Shown: positions 9,456-18,956, counted from the stretch's first letter. The stretch is DNA of 64,000 bases from Gimesia chilikensis (GCF_008329715.1 NZ_VTSR01000014.1:124001-188000); one strand, 5' to 3'. Numbers and translations: made by a program. The notes: generated by a model not told the origin, from the letters alone.

Positions 9456-12080
9456 ATGCAAACTCCCCGAACTCGCTTCCTGTTTGCGATCCGCACCGCT
9501 TTACTGGTCTGCTGTGTCACCCTCCTGACGGCAGGCCCCGCTTTACAGGCTCAAACCAAAACCAAAACACCCGAGTCCACACAAACGGCTCCGGTGAAAA
9601 CCGGTTTTGTGAATGCCGTCTATAAAGATGACGCAGGCGAACATCGCTACGTTGTCTTCGTACCCCTCGATTACAACCCCGCGAAGAAATATCCGGTCAT
9701 CCTTTTTCTCCACGGCGCCGGAGAACGGGGCAACGATGGACTCAAACAGACTCAGGTCGGATTGGGGCCGATCATCAAACAGCAGGAAAAAACATTTCCT
9801 TTCATCGCCGTCTTCCCGCAGGCGGAGAATATGAAAGAGCGTCTGCTGGAAGGCTGGCTGGCCGACTCCTCCGACGGTAAACGGGCCCTGCAGATCCTCA
9901 ACCAGGTGCTGCAGAAATACTCAACCAATTCGAATCAACAGATCCTGACCGGCTGGTCCATGGGGGGCTACGGTGCATGGAGCATGGCGGCCGCTTTTCC
10001 CAACCGCTGGTCTGCCGTAGTACCTCTCTCCGGCGGCGGTAAAACCGAATCGGCGGCGCAACTCAAAGACGTTCCCCTCTGGGCGTTTCACGGTGCCAAG
10101 GATCGGGTAGTCCTGCCGGAAGAATCTCAGCGTATGATCGACGCAGTCAAAAAAGCAGGCGGCGAACCGCGCTTCACCCTCGTTCCCGATGCTGGACACG
10201 ATGTCTGGAAAGTTGCCTACTCTCAACCTTTGTTCGACTGGATGCAGAATCCGACTCAACAGATTGATCCCGCTGCACCCTTACTGGTCAAGCCGGATCG
10301 TAAACAACCGGCGGCCGTCGACAGTGAAACTCCCTTCGTACCGGCACTGATGATCAACGACGCTGTCTCGGTGCGGCTGGGCAATCGTTTTCTGCAGTCC
10401 CTCGCTGATGCGGTTCCCAGCATGGTTCCCGCGGATATGCTCGAAGGACGCATCGCCGACATTCAGGACTGGACCACCGCCCAGGGACGCAGCTTCAGCG
10501 TGCAGTTCTCCGGGATTTCCTATAAGGGGGCACTGGAGCGTGCCGCAGTGGAAGCCTACGCTGCCGGCACCTTGAACATTCAGCTGGGTATCAAGGACGT
10601 GAACCTCTATATCAGCAACACCTACGTCACCGGCAATCGACATTCAGCAGTCGCCGGTCCGATCTCGGTCAGCATCGGTCATCAAAGACCGGTCTGGCTC
10701 AGTTTCGATGTGCGGCCCTTTATCCAGGGAGATCAGCTCAAGCTCAAACTGATCCGCACGCGGTTCACGATTCCCCAGGACAACTGGTACGTCTCCGGAC
10801 CTGCGGGCGTTTCGACCCGCGGAATCGGTATGACTTCTGAAAAGGTCTCCAGCGGACTGATTGACGGTATTTACGGGAGCAAAGGCCGTATTGAAGATGA
10901 AGTCAAAGCGATCGTCCCCGGTCTGGTGGACGAGCTCGAAAAGCAGCTCAGCTTCAGCGAAGCCAGCCAGGTCGTTGATGCCGTCTGGCCGCTCCCCGTC
11001 TATCAGCCGCGGATTAAACTCTGGCCTCGCGAGGTCGTCACCGATAAACAGGGGGTCTCACTCAATTTCGGTCTGACCGTCGCAGCCCTGGATCCGACAA
11101 ATCCACCGGCCACCGTTCAACAGGTCAACGCCTTCGGAACTCCCGTGAATGAGATTCCCAAGGTCACCGATCTGCAGGTCGGCGTCGCACCCGGGATTCT
11201 CAAACCGCTGACCGAGATGCTCGTCAAAGAGGATGTCGCGCGAATTCCCGTTCTGGATATTCCCGGTCACTCGTTCGATCCACTGGCAGATCCCCAAACA
11301 CTCCAGCAAGTCTTCCCCGATCTGAAACAGTACGGTGATGGACTGCAGATCTGGTCTGAACTGGTACTCACGCGACCGATCCAAGTAGAAGACAGCAACA
11401 AGCCCAAGTCCGCCAGCGACGATCCATTTCGCTTCGTCGTCCCCCGGGCGGCGATTTCAATGGCGATCAAAAAATCGGCCTCCGATAAACAGTGGACGCC
11501 TTACGCTGAGTTCTCACTTTCACTGAGTCAGGACGTCGATCCCGAGATCGTTGACCAGAGCTTCTCAAAACGGGCCATTCGCCTGGACTGGGAAGGGGAT
11601 TCACGCATTGGGGGGCTCGCCCGCTTCGCCCCGGATTACAAACCGCAGGAGAAGAACATCGATCAGGAGAAACTCCGTTCCCTGGTCCAGGCGGCCTGGG
11701 ATGGTTGGACGAAACAAGGCCCCGCTTCGGTTGCAGAGATCCCCGACATCGAACTCGGCTTCGGCCGTTATCGCATCCAGCAGATCCAGTGGTCTGCACC
11801 TCAGTTGCTGGCGACCTTCTCCGTACCCGAATTGAAGATCACCAACGGCACGAAACAGGACATCGAATACGAACTGAAAAGTCCCTACAGCGACTGGGGC
11901 GGACCGTACAAGCTGAAGCCGGGCGAGTCGCATGCCTTCGATGCGGCGATGCCACTCACCTATCGACGCAAAATCGACGGGCAACTGCATGTCTTCACGC
12001 TCGCCTCCGGTTCGCACTTTGAGTTCCTGCCCGAAGCCGGTCATCCGGAAGGCGTGCTCTACGAAGCCGCCGATAACTAA
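9456..12080 (+). CDS. Secreted alpha/beta-hydrolase (esterase) fused to a ~580-residue unknown region
   Basis: 874 residues with a signal peptide (cleavage near AQA/T, residue 33). Residues ~50-265 are an esterase domain of the PHB-depolymerase/feruloyl-esterase-like group: LFLHGAGERG, nucleophile elbow GWSMGGYG (S168), likely acid D216 in HGAKDRVV and H248 in DAGHDVW. The rest (~290-874) resembles no family I know; it includes LNIQLGIKDVNLYISN and a final beta-rich segment with KSPYSDWGGPY and PLTYRRK. The esterase should act outside the cytoplasm on an ester-linked polymer or small ester; the C-terminal part may bind substrate or envelope. Convergent with the complex I-like operon and ends one base before it. 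Confidence 0.8.
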   Translation: MQTPRTRFLFAIRTALLVCCVTLLTAGPALQAQTKTKTPESTQTAPVKTGFVNAVYKDDAGEHRYVVFVPLDYNPAKKYPVILFLHGAGERGNDGLKQTQVGLGPIIKQQEKTFPFIAVFPQAENMKERLLEGWLADSSDGKRALQILNQVLQKYSTNSNQQILTGWSMGGYGAWSMAAAFPNRWSAVVPLSGGGKTESAAQLKDVPLWAFHGAKDRVVLPEESQRMIDAVKKAGGEPRFTLVPDAGHDVWKVAYSQPLFDWMQNPTQQIDPAAPLLVKPDRKQPAAVDSETPFVPALMINDAVSVRLGNRFLQSLADAVPSMVPADMLEGRIADIQDWTTAQGRSFSVQFSGISYKGALERAAVEAYAAGTLNIQLGIKDVNLYISNTYVTGNRHSAVAGPISVSIGHQRPVWLSFDVRPFIQGDQLKLKLIRTRFTIPQDNWYVSGPAGVSTRGIGMTSEKVSSGLIDGIYGSKGRIEDEVKAIVPGLVDELEKQLSFSEASQVVDAVWPLPVYQPRIKLWPREVVTDKQGVSLNFGLTVAALDPTNPPATVQQVNAFGTPVNEIPKVTDLQVGVAPGILKPLTEMLVKEDVARIPVLDIPGHSFDPLADPQTLQQVFPDLKQYGDGLQIWSELVLTRPIQVEDSNKPKSASDDPFRFVVPRAAISMAIKKSASDKQWTPYAEFSLSLSQDVDPEIVDQSFSKRAIRLDWEGDSRIGGLARFAPDYKPQEKNIDQEKLRSLVQAAWDGWTKQGPASVAEIPDIELGFGRYRIQQIQWSAPQLLATFSVPELKITNGTKQDIEYELKSPYSDWGGPYKLKPGESHAFDAAMPLTYRRKIDGQLHVFTLASGSHFEFLPEAGHPEGVLYEAADN

Positions 12081-13691
12081 TCACTCTTCAACGGCCGCCT
12101 CGGTAGACGGGGCGGCCTCATAGCTGACCAGGGGGAACAGCGTCCGCTCCAGCAGATAGGCCGGCGTGATCCCCAGGCTGACAATCAATAGCACGGCTGG
12201 AGCCAGCGCCAGCCAGACCAGCGCCCGTTTCTCTGCGGGCGCTGTTTCATTGTCAGCTTTGTCGGGAGCGGATTGCGAAACGGTCAACAGCTGCCAGCCC
12301 CCGCGAATCAGCGCCAGGTTGAACAACAGCGTTCCCAGCAGATAGCCCAGGGCCAGCAGCATCTGCTGACTGGTCAGACTCCACAGGAACGCAAAACAGG
12401 CGGTGAAACCACCCAGTCCGGGAGCACCGATCAGGGTCAGCAGCGACAGCCAGCCCAGCCAGTACATCACCCGTTCTGTGGGATGTCCCTGTGTCAGTGA
12501 CAGGCAGGGAATCACCAGCAGCAACACTCCCGCAGCCAGCCCCTGTACCACATTTAACACAGCAAAGTAAGCAACGACTTCCTGGGAGGCAGAGAGAATC
12601 GTCAGCGTTAAGGCCGCCTGTCCCACCAGGAACCAGACGACAGTCTGCAGCAGTTCCCGACGGGCACAAGCTAGTAACGCCGTGATCAGGAAGCCAATGA
12701 TTCCCCACAATGCCAGCAGGGAATACAGGCTCTCACTCACACTCTGCTGCAGCGGTACCAGGCAGCGCAGCATGCCGTAGACGCTCAACTTGGTAAGGAT
12801 CAATAATAGAATCAGGGACCAGCCCGTCATCACCGAGGGGGATGCGGTCTGTGCCGTCTGCTGTTTCAGCCACTGGGTCATGCCGTAATAAGCGGGGAAC
12901 AGAAAACCTTTGCAGGCAAAACCGGCCAGTAACAGCAACAGGATCCACGGGGCACTGGTGCTCCAGTAAGCTTCGGCTAAAGGATAGAGTCGGACGTCGC
13001 TCCTGCTCTCTCTGAACAAGGCGTCAAACTGAAAGGTGAGCGCCTGCGGTGCCTCAAGCAGCACACCCTGCATCCAGGAAAACGACGTCGCCGCCAGCAG
13101 CAGTCCCGCCAGAATCAAAGTGTCCCCCAGCAGTTGCAGGTACAAAGTACTTTCCAGCACCGATCGGGTCCGCGAACCGTTCCAGACCTGGAGCAGTCCA
13201 ATCGTGCAGACCGTCGAGAGAAACAGGAACGTCACAAAACTGATCACATCATGCGAGATCAACAGTCCCGCCAGCAGTGACTGCAGAATCAGTAGCAGAA
13301 AGTAATGCCGATGCGAGACCCTCGTCAGCCGATTGGAAAAGAAGACTAACAGCGGCCAGAGGCAGGTAATCAACAGCAGAAACCAGGCCGACAACGCATC
13401 GAGGCCCCACTGAAAATTCCGGGGTGTGGCGGCGTCGGGACCAGCTGTACTCAGTACCGGCAGCTTGAGCGTAATCGAAATGATGCGGGTCGCCCCGGTT
13501 CCCTGTAGTTCCGGGGCGAAGAGGACCAGCGCCAGAATCAGACAGGAGACGAGCGTATTCGAGAACGCGGTCCAGCGATGGAATTCCAGACCCAGTTTCA
13601 CGCTGCCCAGGCCAAAGCAGGCCCCGGCGACTGGCATCACTACCAGCAGTACAGGCGAAAACGAAATCAGGGAATTCAGAAACAGGTCCAT
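12081..13691 (-). CDS. NuoM/NuoN-like proton-translocator membrane subunit (divergent)
   Basis: 536 residues, about fourteen membrane helices. Matches the antiporter-like subunits of complex I: LDALSAWFLLLITCLWPLL (NuoM DGISLWLVLLT region), GFACKGFLFPAYYGMTQWL (NuoM GFAIKVPLFPFHTWLPDA region) and TKLSVYGMLRCL (KMGAYGLLR region). The central lysines are kept (K261, K301), but the essential TM5 glutamate of FWE is replaced (FLF, F157). This suggests impaired or altered proton transfer. Last gene of a six-gene operon, 66 bases after the NuoL-like gene. Whether it is closer to M or N cannot be settled by eye. Confidence 0.75.
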   Translation of the reverse strand: MDLFLNSLISFSPVLLVVMPVAGACFGLGSVKLGLEFHRWTAFSNTLVSCLILALVLFAPELQGTGATRIISITLKLPVLSTAGPDAATPRNFQWGLDALSAWFLLLITCLWPLLVFFSNRLTRVSHRHYFLLLILQSLLAGLLISHDVISFVTFLFLSTVCTIGLLQVWNGSRTRSVLESTLYLQLLGDTLILAGLLLAATSFSWMQGVLLEAPQALTFQFDALFRESRSDVRLYPLAEAYWSTSAPWILLLLLAGFACKGFLFPAYYGMTQWLKQQTAQTASPSVMTGWSLILLLILTKLSVYGMLRCLVPLQQSVSESLYSLLALWGIIGFLITALLACARRELLQTVVWFLVGQAALTLTILSASQEVVAYFAVLNVVQGLAAGVLLLVIPCLSLTQGHPTERVMYWLGWLSLLTLIGAPGLGGFTACFAFLWSLTSQQMLLALGYLLGTLLFNLALIRGGWQLLTVSQSAPDKADNETAPAEKRALVWLALAPAVLLIVSLGITPAYLLERTLFPLVSYEAAPSTEAAVEE

Positions 13692-13757
13692 GAACGGGGC
13701 TCAATCAAATAAATCAAATCAATCCTGGCACAATCGTAACCGGGGAAACGCATCCCG

Positions 13758-15638
13758 CTAAATCTGTAACACCATCAATACCAGAATTAACACAGACAGG
13801 GTCATCACCAGAATCAATGTCGGAAAGGTGACCTGGCCGTTCTGCATGTGCAGCAGCAGATCGCCCCAGGCCCGCGGCAGTCGCTCCAGTGAAAACCGAC
13901 TCAGGCGGGAAACGATCCACTCCTCAGCCAGGGACACCGTGCGGGCCAGCAACTCCAGTGGTTGAATCAACGCACGGTCCAGCAGTGACATCAGGTAATA
14001 ATGCGATCGCCCCAACTGCAGCAGGGCCGGTGGTTCCGTAGTCGCGATAGAACGGGAACGTCCCGCAGTCATCCAGGTGAGGATCATCGCCACCAGCAGA
14101 GCCAGGCCGAACAGACTGCACATCAGCCAGTCATGTTCGAACAGCGGAGGCAGCATTTCCAGCAGAGGTCCCGGCCAGAGAGTCGGCACGAAAGTAAAGG
14201 GAATCAGTAACAGGCTTGCCAGCAGACTCACCCCCAGTGTCGCACTCCACAGGGCAAGCACCGGGACGGATGTACCAGTGTTCGATAACGAGTTTGAATC
14301 CGCCAGCGAAAAATAGAATCGCATCAGGCCTGCGACATATCCCGCCGCAACAGGCACGGTCAGCCAGATAAAGAAGCTGACGCGTACATCGTCGGTCACG
14401 TCGCGGGCCAGGATGAGCGCTGGCAGAAGCCCCACCAGTCCACAGACCGCCAGCAGGATCAACAGCATCAGGCAGAGTTTAATCGATGCCAGTGCTGCCG
14501 TCGGAATTCCATTCTGCTCTCTCCAGACTGCCAGTAAAATCAGGATCACCAGGACCAGGAGTTCGAGAACCACCAGAGCCAGTGTGCCGGACAGCGTTCC
14601 CGCCTGGCCCAGTCCCACCGACGCGACCACCAGTCCCGTGAGCGTCGCTGTCAACCAGCTCAGACTGCGATCCGGATGCGCATCGCGAGGCAGGCTCAAT
14701 GCGGAAAAGAGCGTCAGCAGAGCCGAGAGCGTTCCCAGTTGCACCATCAGCGTGCGCGTCGCAGGAACCGCCTGAATCAGAGGCGCGCAGCGGAGCAACA
14801 GGAACAGTCCCGCGGTCATCGCCAGCAGATTGATCCCGGCCAGCGAACGCGCCGACCAGTTCTCTTCCCGACTCACCAGCAGGGCCGAAGCAGGAAACAG
14901 GCTCAGGCGAGGCAGGGCGGTAAAGAAGAGCAACACACTGATGCCGGGCAGGGCGGTGCGATTGGTTTCTGCAACCTGGGTCAACGCCGTCGGCTGCAGC
15001 ATCGTAAGAAAGTCCAGGCTGGTGAAATTGGTCTGGACGAGAAACAGTCCCAACAGCAGCATCCCATCTGCCAGCGCATTCCAGCCCCACCAGTGTCGGC
15101 GTGCCGCTTCCGGAGCGAGCGTCGTCCGCAGGTGCACTTCATGCAGCAGGTTCAGGCTCATTGAGAGCAGGCACCAGCAGAAAAAGAGTTGTAAAAAGTT
15201 TGTTGCCAGGATGATGCCTGTCGTGGCGCAGAAACCCATCAGTAACAGCAAACCCCCATAGCGCGGCGCAACAGTATCTGCAAACTCAGCTGAATCGGGC
15301 GGACTCAACAGCAGCACGCAGAGCATGCCTGCCGAGACCAGCGTATAGAATGTCAGGCTCAGTGAATCGTAGAGTACACCGATCTCAAGAGGCAGAGACG
15401 TTTCGCCGGGAAGCGTCAGCCAGCTGACCAGCGGGAACGAATAAGACTGTTCTCCCAGCAGGGGACTGAAGTAACCAGCCGAGGCTACCGCGACCAGTGT
15501 CGTGACTGAGACTCCCAGTAGTGCGGGCCAGCGCGGATTCCCTTTGAGAACGCGACAGGCAACCAGGGCCGACATCAGCACTGTGACGAAGGGCACCACC
15601 AGTCCGAGTTGCAGTAACAGGGTGATTGTTCTATCCAC
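13758..15638 (-). CDS. NuoL-like membrane subunit (divergent)
   Basis: 626 residues, about sixteen helices including a long C-terminal amphipathic stretch and final helix, the NuoL architecture. ATNFLQLFFCWCLLS aligns with NuoL NLLQLFVGWEGVG, so the TM5 glutamate is a cysteine (C146). The TM7 lysine motif GKSAQ reads LPRLS (R234 near the lysine), and the conserved histidine of LIHAATM is missing (LAGINLLAM). The GTG start overlaps the end of the NuoK-like gene and begins the first helix; an ATG at 15686 would add 16 Pro/Lys-rich residues and a 56-base overlap. Family membership is clear from length, position and helices; loss of channel residues is the odd feature. Confidence 0.75.
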   Translation of the reverse strand: MDRTITLLLQLGLVVPFVTVLMSALVACRVLKGNPRWPALLGVSVTTLVAVASAGYFSPLLGEQSYSFPLVSWLTLPGETSLPLEIGVLYDSLSLTFYTLVSAGMLCVLLLSPPDSAEFADTVAPRYGGLLLLMGFCATTGIILATNFLQLFFCWCLLSMSLNLLHEVHLRTTLAPEAARRHWWGWNALADGMLLLGLFLVQTNFTSLDFLTMLQPTALTQVAETNRTALPGISVLLFFTALPRLSLFPASALLVSREENWSARSLAGINLLAMTAGLFLLLRCAPLIQAVPATRTLMVQLGTLSALLTLFSALSLPRDAHPDRSLSWLTATLTGLVVASVGLGQAGTLSGTLALVVLELLVLVILILLAVWREQNGIPTAALASIKLCLMLLILLAVCGLVGLLPALILARDVTDDVRVSFFIWLTVPVAAGYVAGLMRFYFSLADSNSLSNTGTSVPVLALWSATLGVSLLASLLLIPFTFVPTLWPGPLLEMLPPLFEHDWLMCSLFGLALLVAMILTWMTAGRSRSIATTEPPALLQLGRSHYYLMSLLDRALIQPLELLARTVSLAEEWIVSRLSRFSLERLPRAWGDLLLHMQNGQVTFPTLILVMTLSVLILVLMVLQI

Positions 15639-15975
15639 CAGACCCGGCCCCCCTTTCCACGGGGGACTTCGTTTCCACAGGGGCATCGGTATCAGTTTCA
15701 GGTGATTTACGGCGCAGGCTGAGTACCGCCAGCGCAGCGGCCGGCAGCATCACCAGAAACAGAACGAACAGGAAAAACACCGTCTGTGCCCGCGAACCCT
15801 GATACTCTGCAAACGCCGCCAGCATGAGACCCGCTCCCTGCAGCCAGATCAGCAGCGAAAAGACAGTCGCCAGGCGATGCCGCTGCAGCAGCATTCCCAG
15901 GTAGCCGACCGCGATCAGGATGATCCCGATCATCAGATTCTGGTGGAGGACGGCGGTGGCCAGCAGCAGGATCAT
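15631..15975 (-). CDS. NuoK-like membrane subunit (divergent)
   Basis: 114 residues, three helices, the size of NuoK. GIILIAVGYLGMLLQRHRL matches the first NuoK helix and its GxLGxLLRRN turn; QTVFFLFVLFLVML matches the third. NuoK's two membrane glutamates (E36, E72 in E. coli), central to proton transfer, appear as Q46 and P78 in my alignment. Start and stop overlap both neighbours (ATGA with the J-like gene, GTGGATAG with the L-like gene), implying coupled translation and a fixed stoichiometry. Confidence 0.7.
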   Translation of the reverse strand: MILLLATAVLHQNLMIGIILIAVGYLGMLLQRHRLATVFSLLIWLQGAGLMLAAFAEYQGSRAQTVFFLFVLFLVMLPAAALAVLSLRRKSPETDTDAPVETKSPVERGAGSGG

Positions 15976-16778
15976 GCGTTCCCTCCCGGTTCCTCTGTCT
16001 GTGAGACGCGGGACGCCCGCGGGAAAAAGACCAGCCAGGTCATGCCCACAAAGACCAGCAGCACAAAGCAGAGCAGAAGCAGCAACGTAGGCCAGTGTTG
16101 ACTGAATAATCGGGGCAGCAGTTCCGGCAAGGAGAGCCCGGCCCATTCTGATTTCGGTACGGGTGTCACTTCAGCTCCCGGCCCCCAGTCCCGCTGGACC
16201 ACCCACAGACAGACACATAACAGAAATCCACACGCCAGGCAGGCAAGCAGCGGTTCGCGGAACGCGCCCTCTTCGTCCTGCTCTGCCGAGACTGTTTCGG
16301 GTGATTCCTCGTCAGTGCAGTTGTGATAACAGAGCAACAGGATCAGGCCTCCGAGAGTCAGCCAGCTGAGAATCATCAGCGGAGGCATGTGAGCCTGAAG
16401 AAATAATAATCCACTGGAGAGCAGCGAAACCGACGCAGCGCCCAGGGCCCATCTCATTCGCGAAGCGAGTACCGCGGCGGCACCACTGACGATGACCAGC
16501 GTATCCACGGGAATCGGACTGAATAACGCCAGCAGCGACTCCGCATTGCCATCGGTTTTAAAAGAGAAGGGAGAGCCGAACCAGTAGAGCAGGATCAGCA
16601 GGGCCCCGATTGAGAGCAACGGCCAGCCCCAGCGGTGCGCTGTCTCCGGTGCCTGATGCGTCGTTAAATTCAGGTAACCATACACACCGGTCAGCATCAG
16701 CAGAATCAAAACCGCCAGTGTTAAAAACAGCAGGTTATCCGCGGTGCCGGGCAGGTAGAATAACAGTTCGTCGATCAT
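15972..16778 (-). CDS. NuoJ-like membrane subunit (long, divergent)
   Basis: 268 residues, longer than most NuoJ (160-200). The middle (VDTLVIVSGAAAVLASRMRW, then LQAHMPPLMILSWLTLGGLI) follows NuoJ helices 2-3 and the 'vlvYaGAvmvLf' helix, here without the tyrosine. It gains an acidic cytoplasmic loop (CTDEESPETVSAEQDEEGAF) and two extra helices. The ATG overlaps the H-like stop (ATGA). The assignment rests partly on its place between H-like and K-like genes, exactly where nuoJ sits in nuo operons once nuoI is removed. Confidence 0.6.
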   Translation of the reverse strand: MIDELLFYLPGTADNLLFLTLAVLILLMLTGVYGYLNLTTHQAPETAHRWGWPLLSIGALLILLYWFGSPFSFKTDGNAESLLALFSPIPVDTLVIVSGAAAVLASRMRWALGAASVSLLSSGLLFLQAHMPPLMILSWLTLGGLILLLCYHNCTDEESPETVSAEQDEEGAFREPLLACLACGFLLCVCLWVVQRDWGPGAEVTPVPKSEWAGLSLPELLPRLFSQHWPTLLLLLCFVLLVFVGMTWLVFFPRASRVSQTEEPGGNA

Positions 16779-17815
16779 GGCTGAACCTCCCCTGCAGTCT
16801 GCACTTCCGCATGTGTGTTCGTGGAAGAGGGGAACGGAAACCGGGGCAGAACAAAGCCCCACCAGATCGCCAGCAGGCTGAAGTTGAGCAGCAGATGCAT
16901 GTAATGGTCTGACATGCCCAATACATGAAACGCCAGAAACGAAGCGGAAACCGCAACCAGCGACAGCCAGAGCAACAGCTTCCACAGCGCTTCCGGATCA
17001 TAGCCGGGACGTCGTTTCAGAAAACGGATCAGACGATAATGGACTCCCACCAGCACCAGGGGCAGGGCGGGAAACAAACCAAATCGCATGATAATCTGCA
17101 GCACGCTCATCTCCTCGCGCGGGCCGAAGCAGGTCAGGCTGAGGACGATGATAGACATCACGAAGACGGTGTTGAAAAGATGCAGTTCGCGAATCCAGTG
17201 TTGCACCGGCCGGACAGGTTTGGGTGCCTGGGCATTGACGAGAATCACAGGGCCGGTCAGGGACAGGAACAGCGCCAGCATTCCCACGGGTTGTATCAGC
17301 AGCAACCAGAAGGTGGAGGTCGCGCCGCTCGCCGCCTGTTCCGCATGCACGGGGAGATAGGCTGCCACCGAGGCGAAAGACAGCAGCAGCGGGAGCCAGA
17401 AATATCCGTTGAGTAAAAATCCCGACAGCGGGTGCCTCTGTCGCTCGGTTACCGCCAGACTGATATGCCCCGCTGCCTGTAGTAGCAAGAACAATCCCAG
17501 ATACATCATCGGTGCATAGCGGCACGTCACGAGCCCGGTCGCTTCGACCGGTTCACTCCGTATGGACCACATGTTGGTGATATAACCGGGGAGAAAAGCA
17601 ATGGTCAGCAGCCCGCTGGTCAGTGAGAACAGCAGCAGGCAGCGTTCGCTCCGTTGAGTGATCTCTGCCTGGGAACGGGCAACCCGCTTCACTGCGAGTT
17701 GCAGTCGCATTTTGACAGAGGCGTTCAGGGGAGACCAGGCCGTCTCTGCCAACAGTAGCGAGATAAACAGAAACACGAGCGTGCTAATCAGGAACAGGGG
17801 AATCTGCCACAGCAT
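16775..17815 (-). CDS. NuoH-like membrane subunit (divergent)
   Basis: 346 residues, eight helices, as in NuoH, the subunit that shapes the quinone site of complex I. Recognisable pieces: SLAVTERQRHPLSG where NuoH has the LAETNRAPFDLPE loop, and RRPGYDPEALWKLLLWLSL where it has RYDQLMxLGWKxLLPLAL. The LERK and GPNxVG motifs of the first loop are not preserved, nor are the acidic residues of the ETNRAPFD loop. Quinone binding as in complex I is therefore doubtful. Start overlaps the upstream stop by one base (TGATG). Confidence 0.6.
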   Translation of the reverse strand: MLWQIPLFLISTLVFLFISLLLAETAWSPLNASVKMRLQLAVKRVARSQAEITQRSERCLLLFSLTSGLLTIAFLPGYITNMWSIRSEPVEATGLVTCRYAPMMYLGLFLLLQAAGHISLAVTERQRHPLSGFLLNGYFWLPLLLSFASVAAYLPVHAEQAASGATSTFWLLLIQPVGMLALFLSLTGPVILVNAQAPKPVRPVQHWIRELHLFNTVFVMSIIVLSLTCFGPREEMSVLQIIMRFGLFPALPLVLVGVHYRLIRFLKRRPGYDPEALWKLLLWLSLVAVSASFLAFHVLGMSDHYMHLLLNFSLLAIWWGFVLPRFPFPSSTNTHAEVQTAGEVQP

Positions 17816-18243
17816 CAGGTGGCCTCCGTCGGATTCGGATCATCGGCGGACGCTGGTTCGTGTTCCGCATAGATCGTCAATTCAGGAGCAGAGGGCACCG
17901 GTGCGGTCTGCGACTTTTTCGGCGCGGTCAACATTCCCGACCAGAGTGCCATTCCCCAGACCAGAAGCAGGGCCGCTCCCAGAGTCCAGGTGATCGGATT
18001 CCGTAGTGACGTTGTCTGCACACTGATTCCCAGTACCAGCAGCAGAATACAGACGGCTATCAACACGGTCGTAAAGTTCCAGTACAGCGCGTGCTGAGGT
18101 GCTTCATAAGTGCCGGCGTTCGACACGGAGTCTTCGACGATTGATTCGGACTCGTCGCGAAACCATTTCTGAATGGCCCACCAGACAGCCGGCGCCGTCA
18201 GCGAAGCAGTCAGCAGTAATATCAGAAAGGTGAACCAATCCAT
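17815..18243 (-). CDS. Three-helix membrane protein, possibly NuoA-like
   Basis: 142 residues: helix 1 (FTFLILLLTASLTAPAVWW), a hydrophilic loop with GTYEAP, helix 2 (LYWNFTTVLIAVCILLLVLG), helix 3 (TLGAALLLVWGMALWSG) and a soluble Pro/Glu-rich tail. Length, topology and first-gene position fit NuoA, whose loop contains PYECG, but the acidic residues of NuoA helix 2 are absent. The ATG chosen begins the first helix; longer frames add unrelated residues. First gene of the operon, so a promoter should lie between it and the divergent cyclotransferase gene. Confidence 0.5.
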   Translation of the reverse strand: MDWFTFLILLLTASLTAPAVWWAIQKWFRDESESIVEDSVSNAGTYEAPQHALYWNFTTVLIAVCILLLVLGISVQTTSLRNPITWTLGAALLLVWGMALWSGMLTAPKKSQTAPVPSAPELTIYAEHEPASADDPNPTEAT

Positions 18244-18495
18244 GGTGGACTTTCGACGAAATGCGGAATAGCAGCCGGGAACGCAGGTGACCGAACTGTT
18301 GATAGACACCAATTTTAAGTGAAATCGAGGGCGAAGCGAAGCGACTCGCCTCCTGCAAATCTTCCAATTCAGGAAATGAATGTGCGCCGCCACTTTACAG
18401 TAGACGCCGTCCTGCCAACAATGCTACCGGTCGAGCATGTGGATCTGTCGACACAGGTTGAACGAGATCCCGCTGCGTCCGGGGAAGGCACTGGC

Positions 18496-18876
18496 ATGAA
18501 TGATGAATCACAGACTCTGATCTTCGTCTACGGCACTCTCAAGCGGGGGTTCTGTCGGGCGCCGTTTCTGTCTGATCAGCAGTTTCTGGACGAAGCATGT
18601 ACCGCGCCCCATTACGCACTCTACGATTGCGGTGAGTACCCCGCACTGGTGAAAGACAACACCACAGGCATCCGCATTCAGGGCGAACTGTGGCGCGTAG
18701 ATGCACGGGGGCTGGAAGTCCTCGATGAAGTTGAAGGGGTTGCCGAACAACTCTATGCCCGGGAAAGCATTGAACTTGAGTCGCCGCTGATTTCCACGGG
18801 AGTGCAGGCTTACTTCTATCTGCCTGATGTCTCGCAGCTGCCCCGTCTGGGAGATTGCTGGACCCGACAGACCTGA
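18496..18876 (+). CDS. Gamma-glutamyl cyclotransferase (AIG2/GGACT-like)
   Basis: 126 residues, single-domain. The substrate loop FVYGTLKRG at residues ~10-18 and the LDEVEG motif near residue 77 define the gamma-glutamylcyclotransferase fold, which releases 5-oxoproline from gamma-glutamyl amines or peptides. The acidic catalytic residue is probably one of the glutamates in LDEVEG. GGGGAAGG upstream supports the start; the frame extends 59 codons further upstream without coding character. It heads a plus-strand series with DUF1569, CoA-disulfide reductase and GltS. Confidence 0.8.
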   Translation: MNDESQTLIFVYGTLKRGFCRAPFLSDQQFLDEACTAPHYALYDCGEYPALVKDNTTGIRIQGELWRVDARGLEVLDEVEGVAEQLYARESIELESPLISTGVQAYFYLPDVSQLPRLGDCWTRQT

Positions 18877-18956
18877 ATTTCCATGGGAGACGCTTGTGAT
18901 TTTTCGTTCAGCGCCTCACAATAGCCCTGACTTAAATCGCTTTTGGAGAACCCGTC

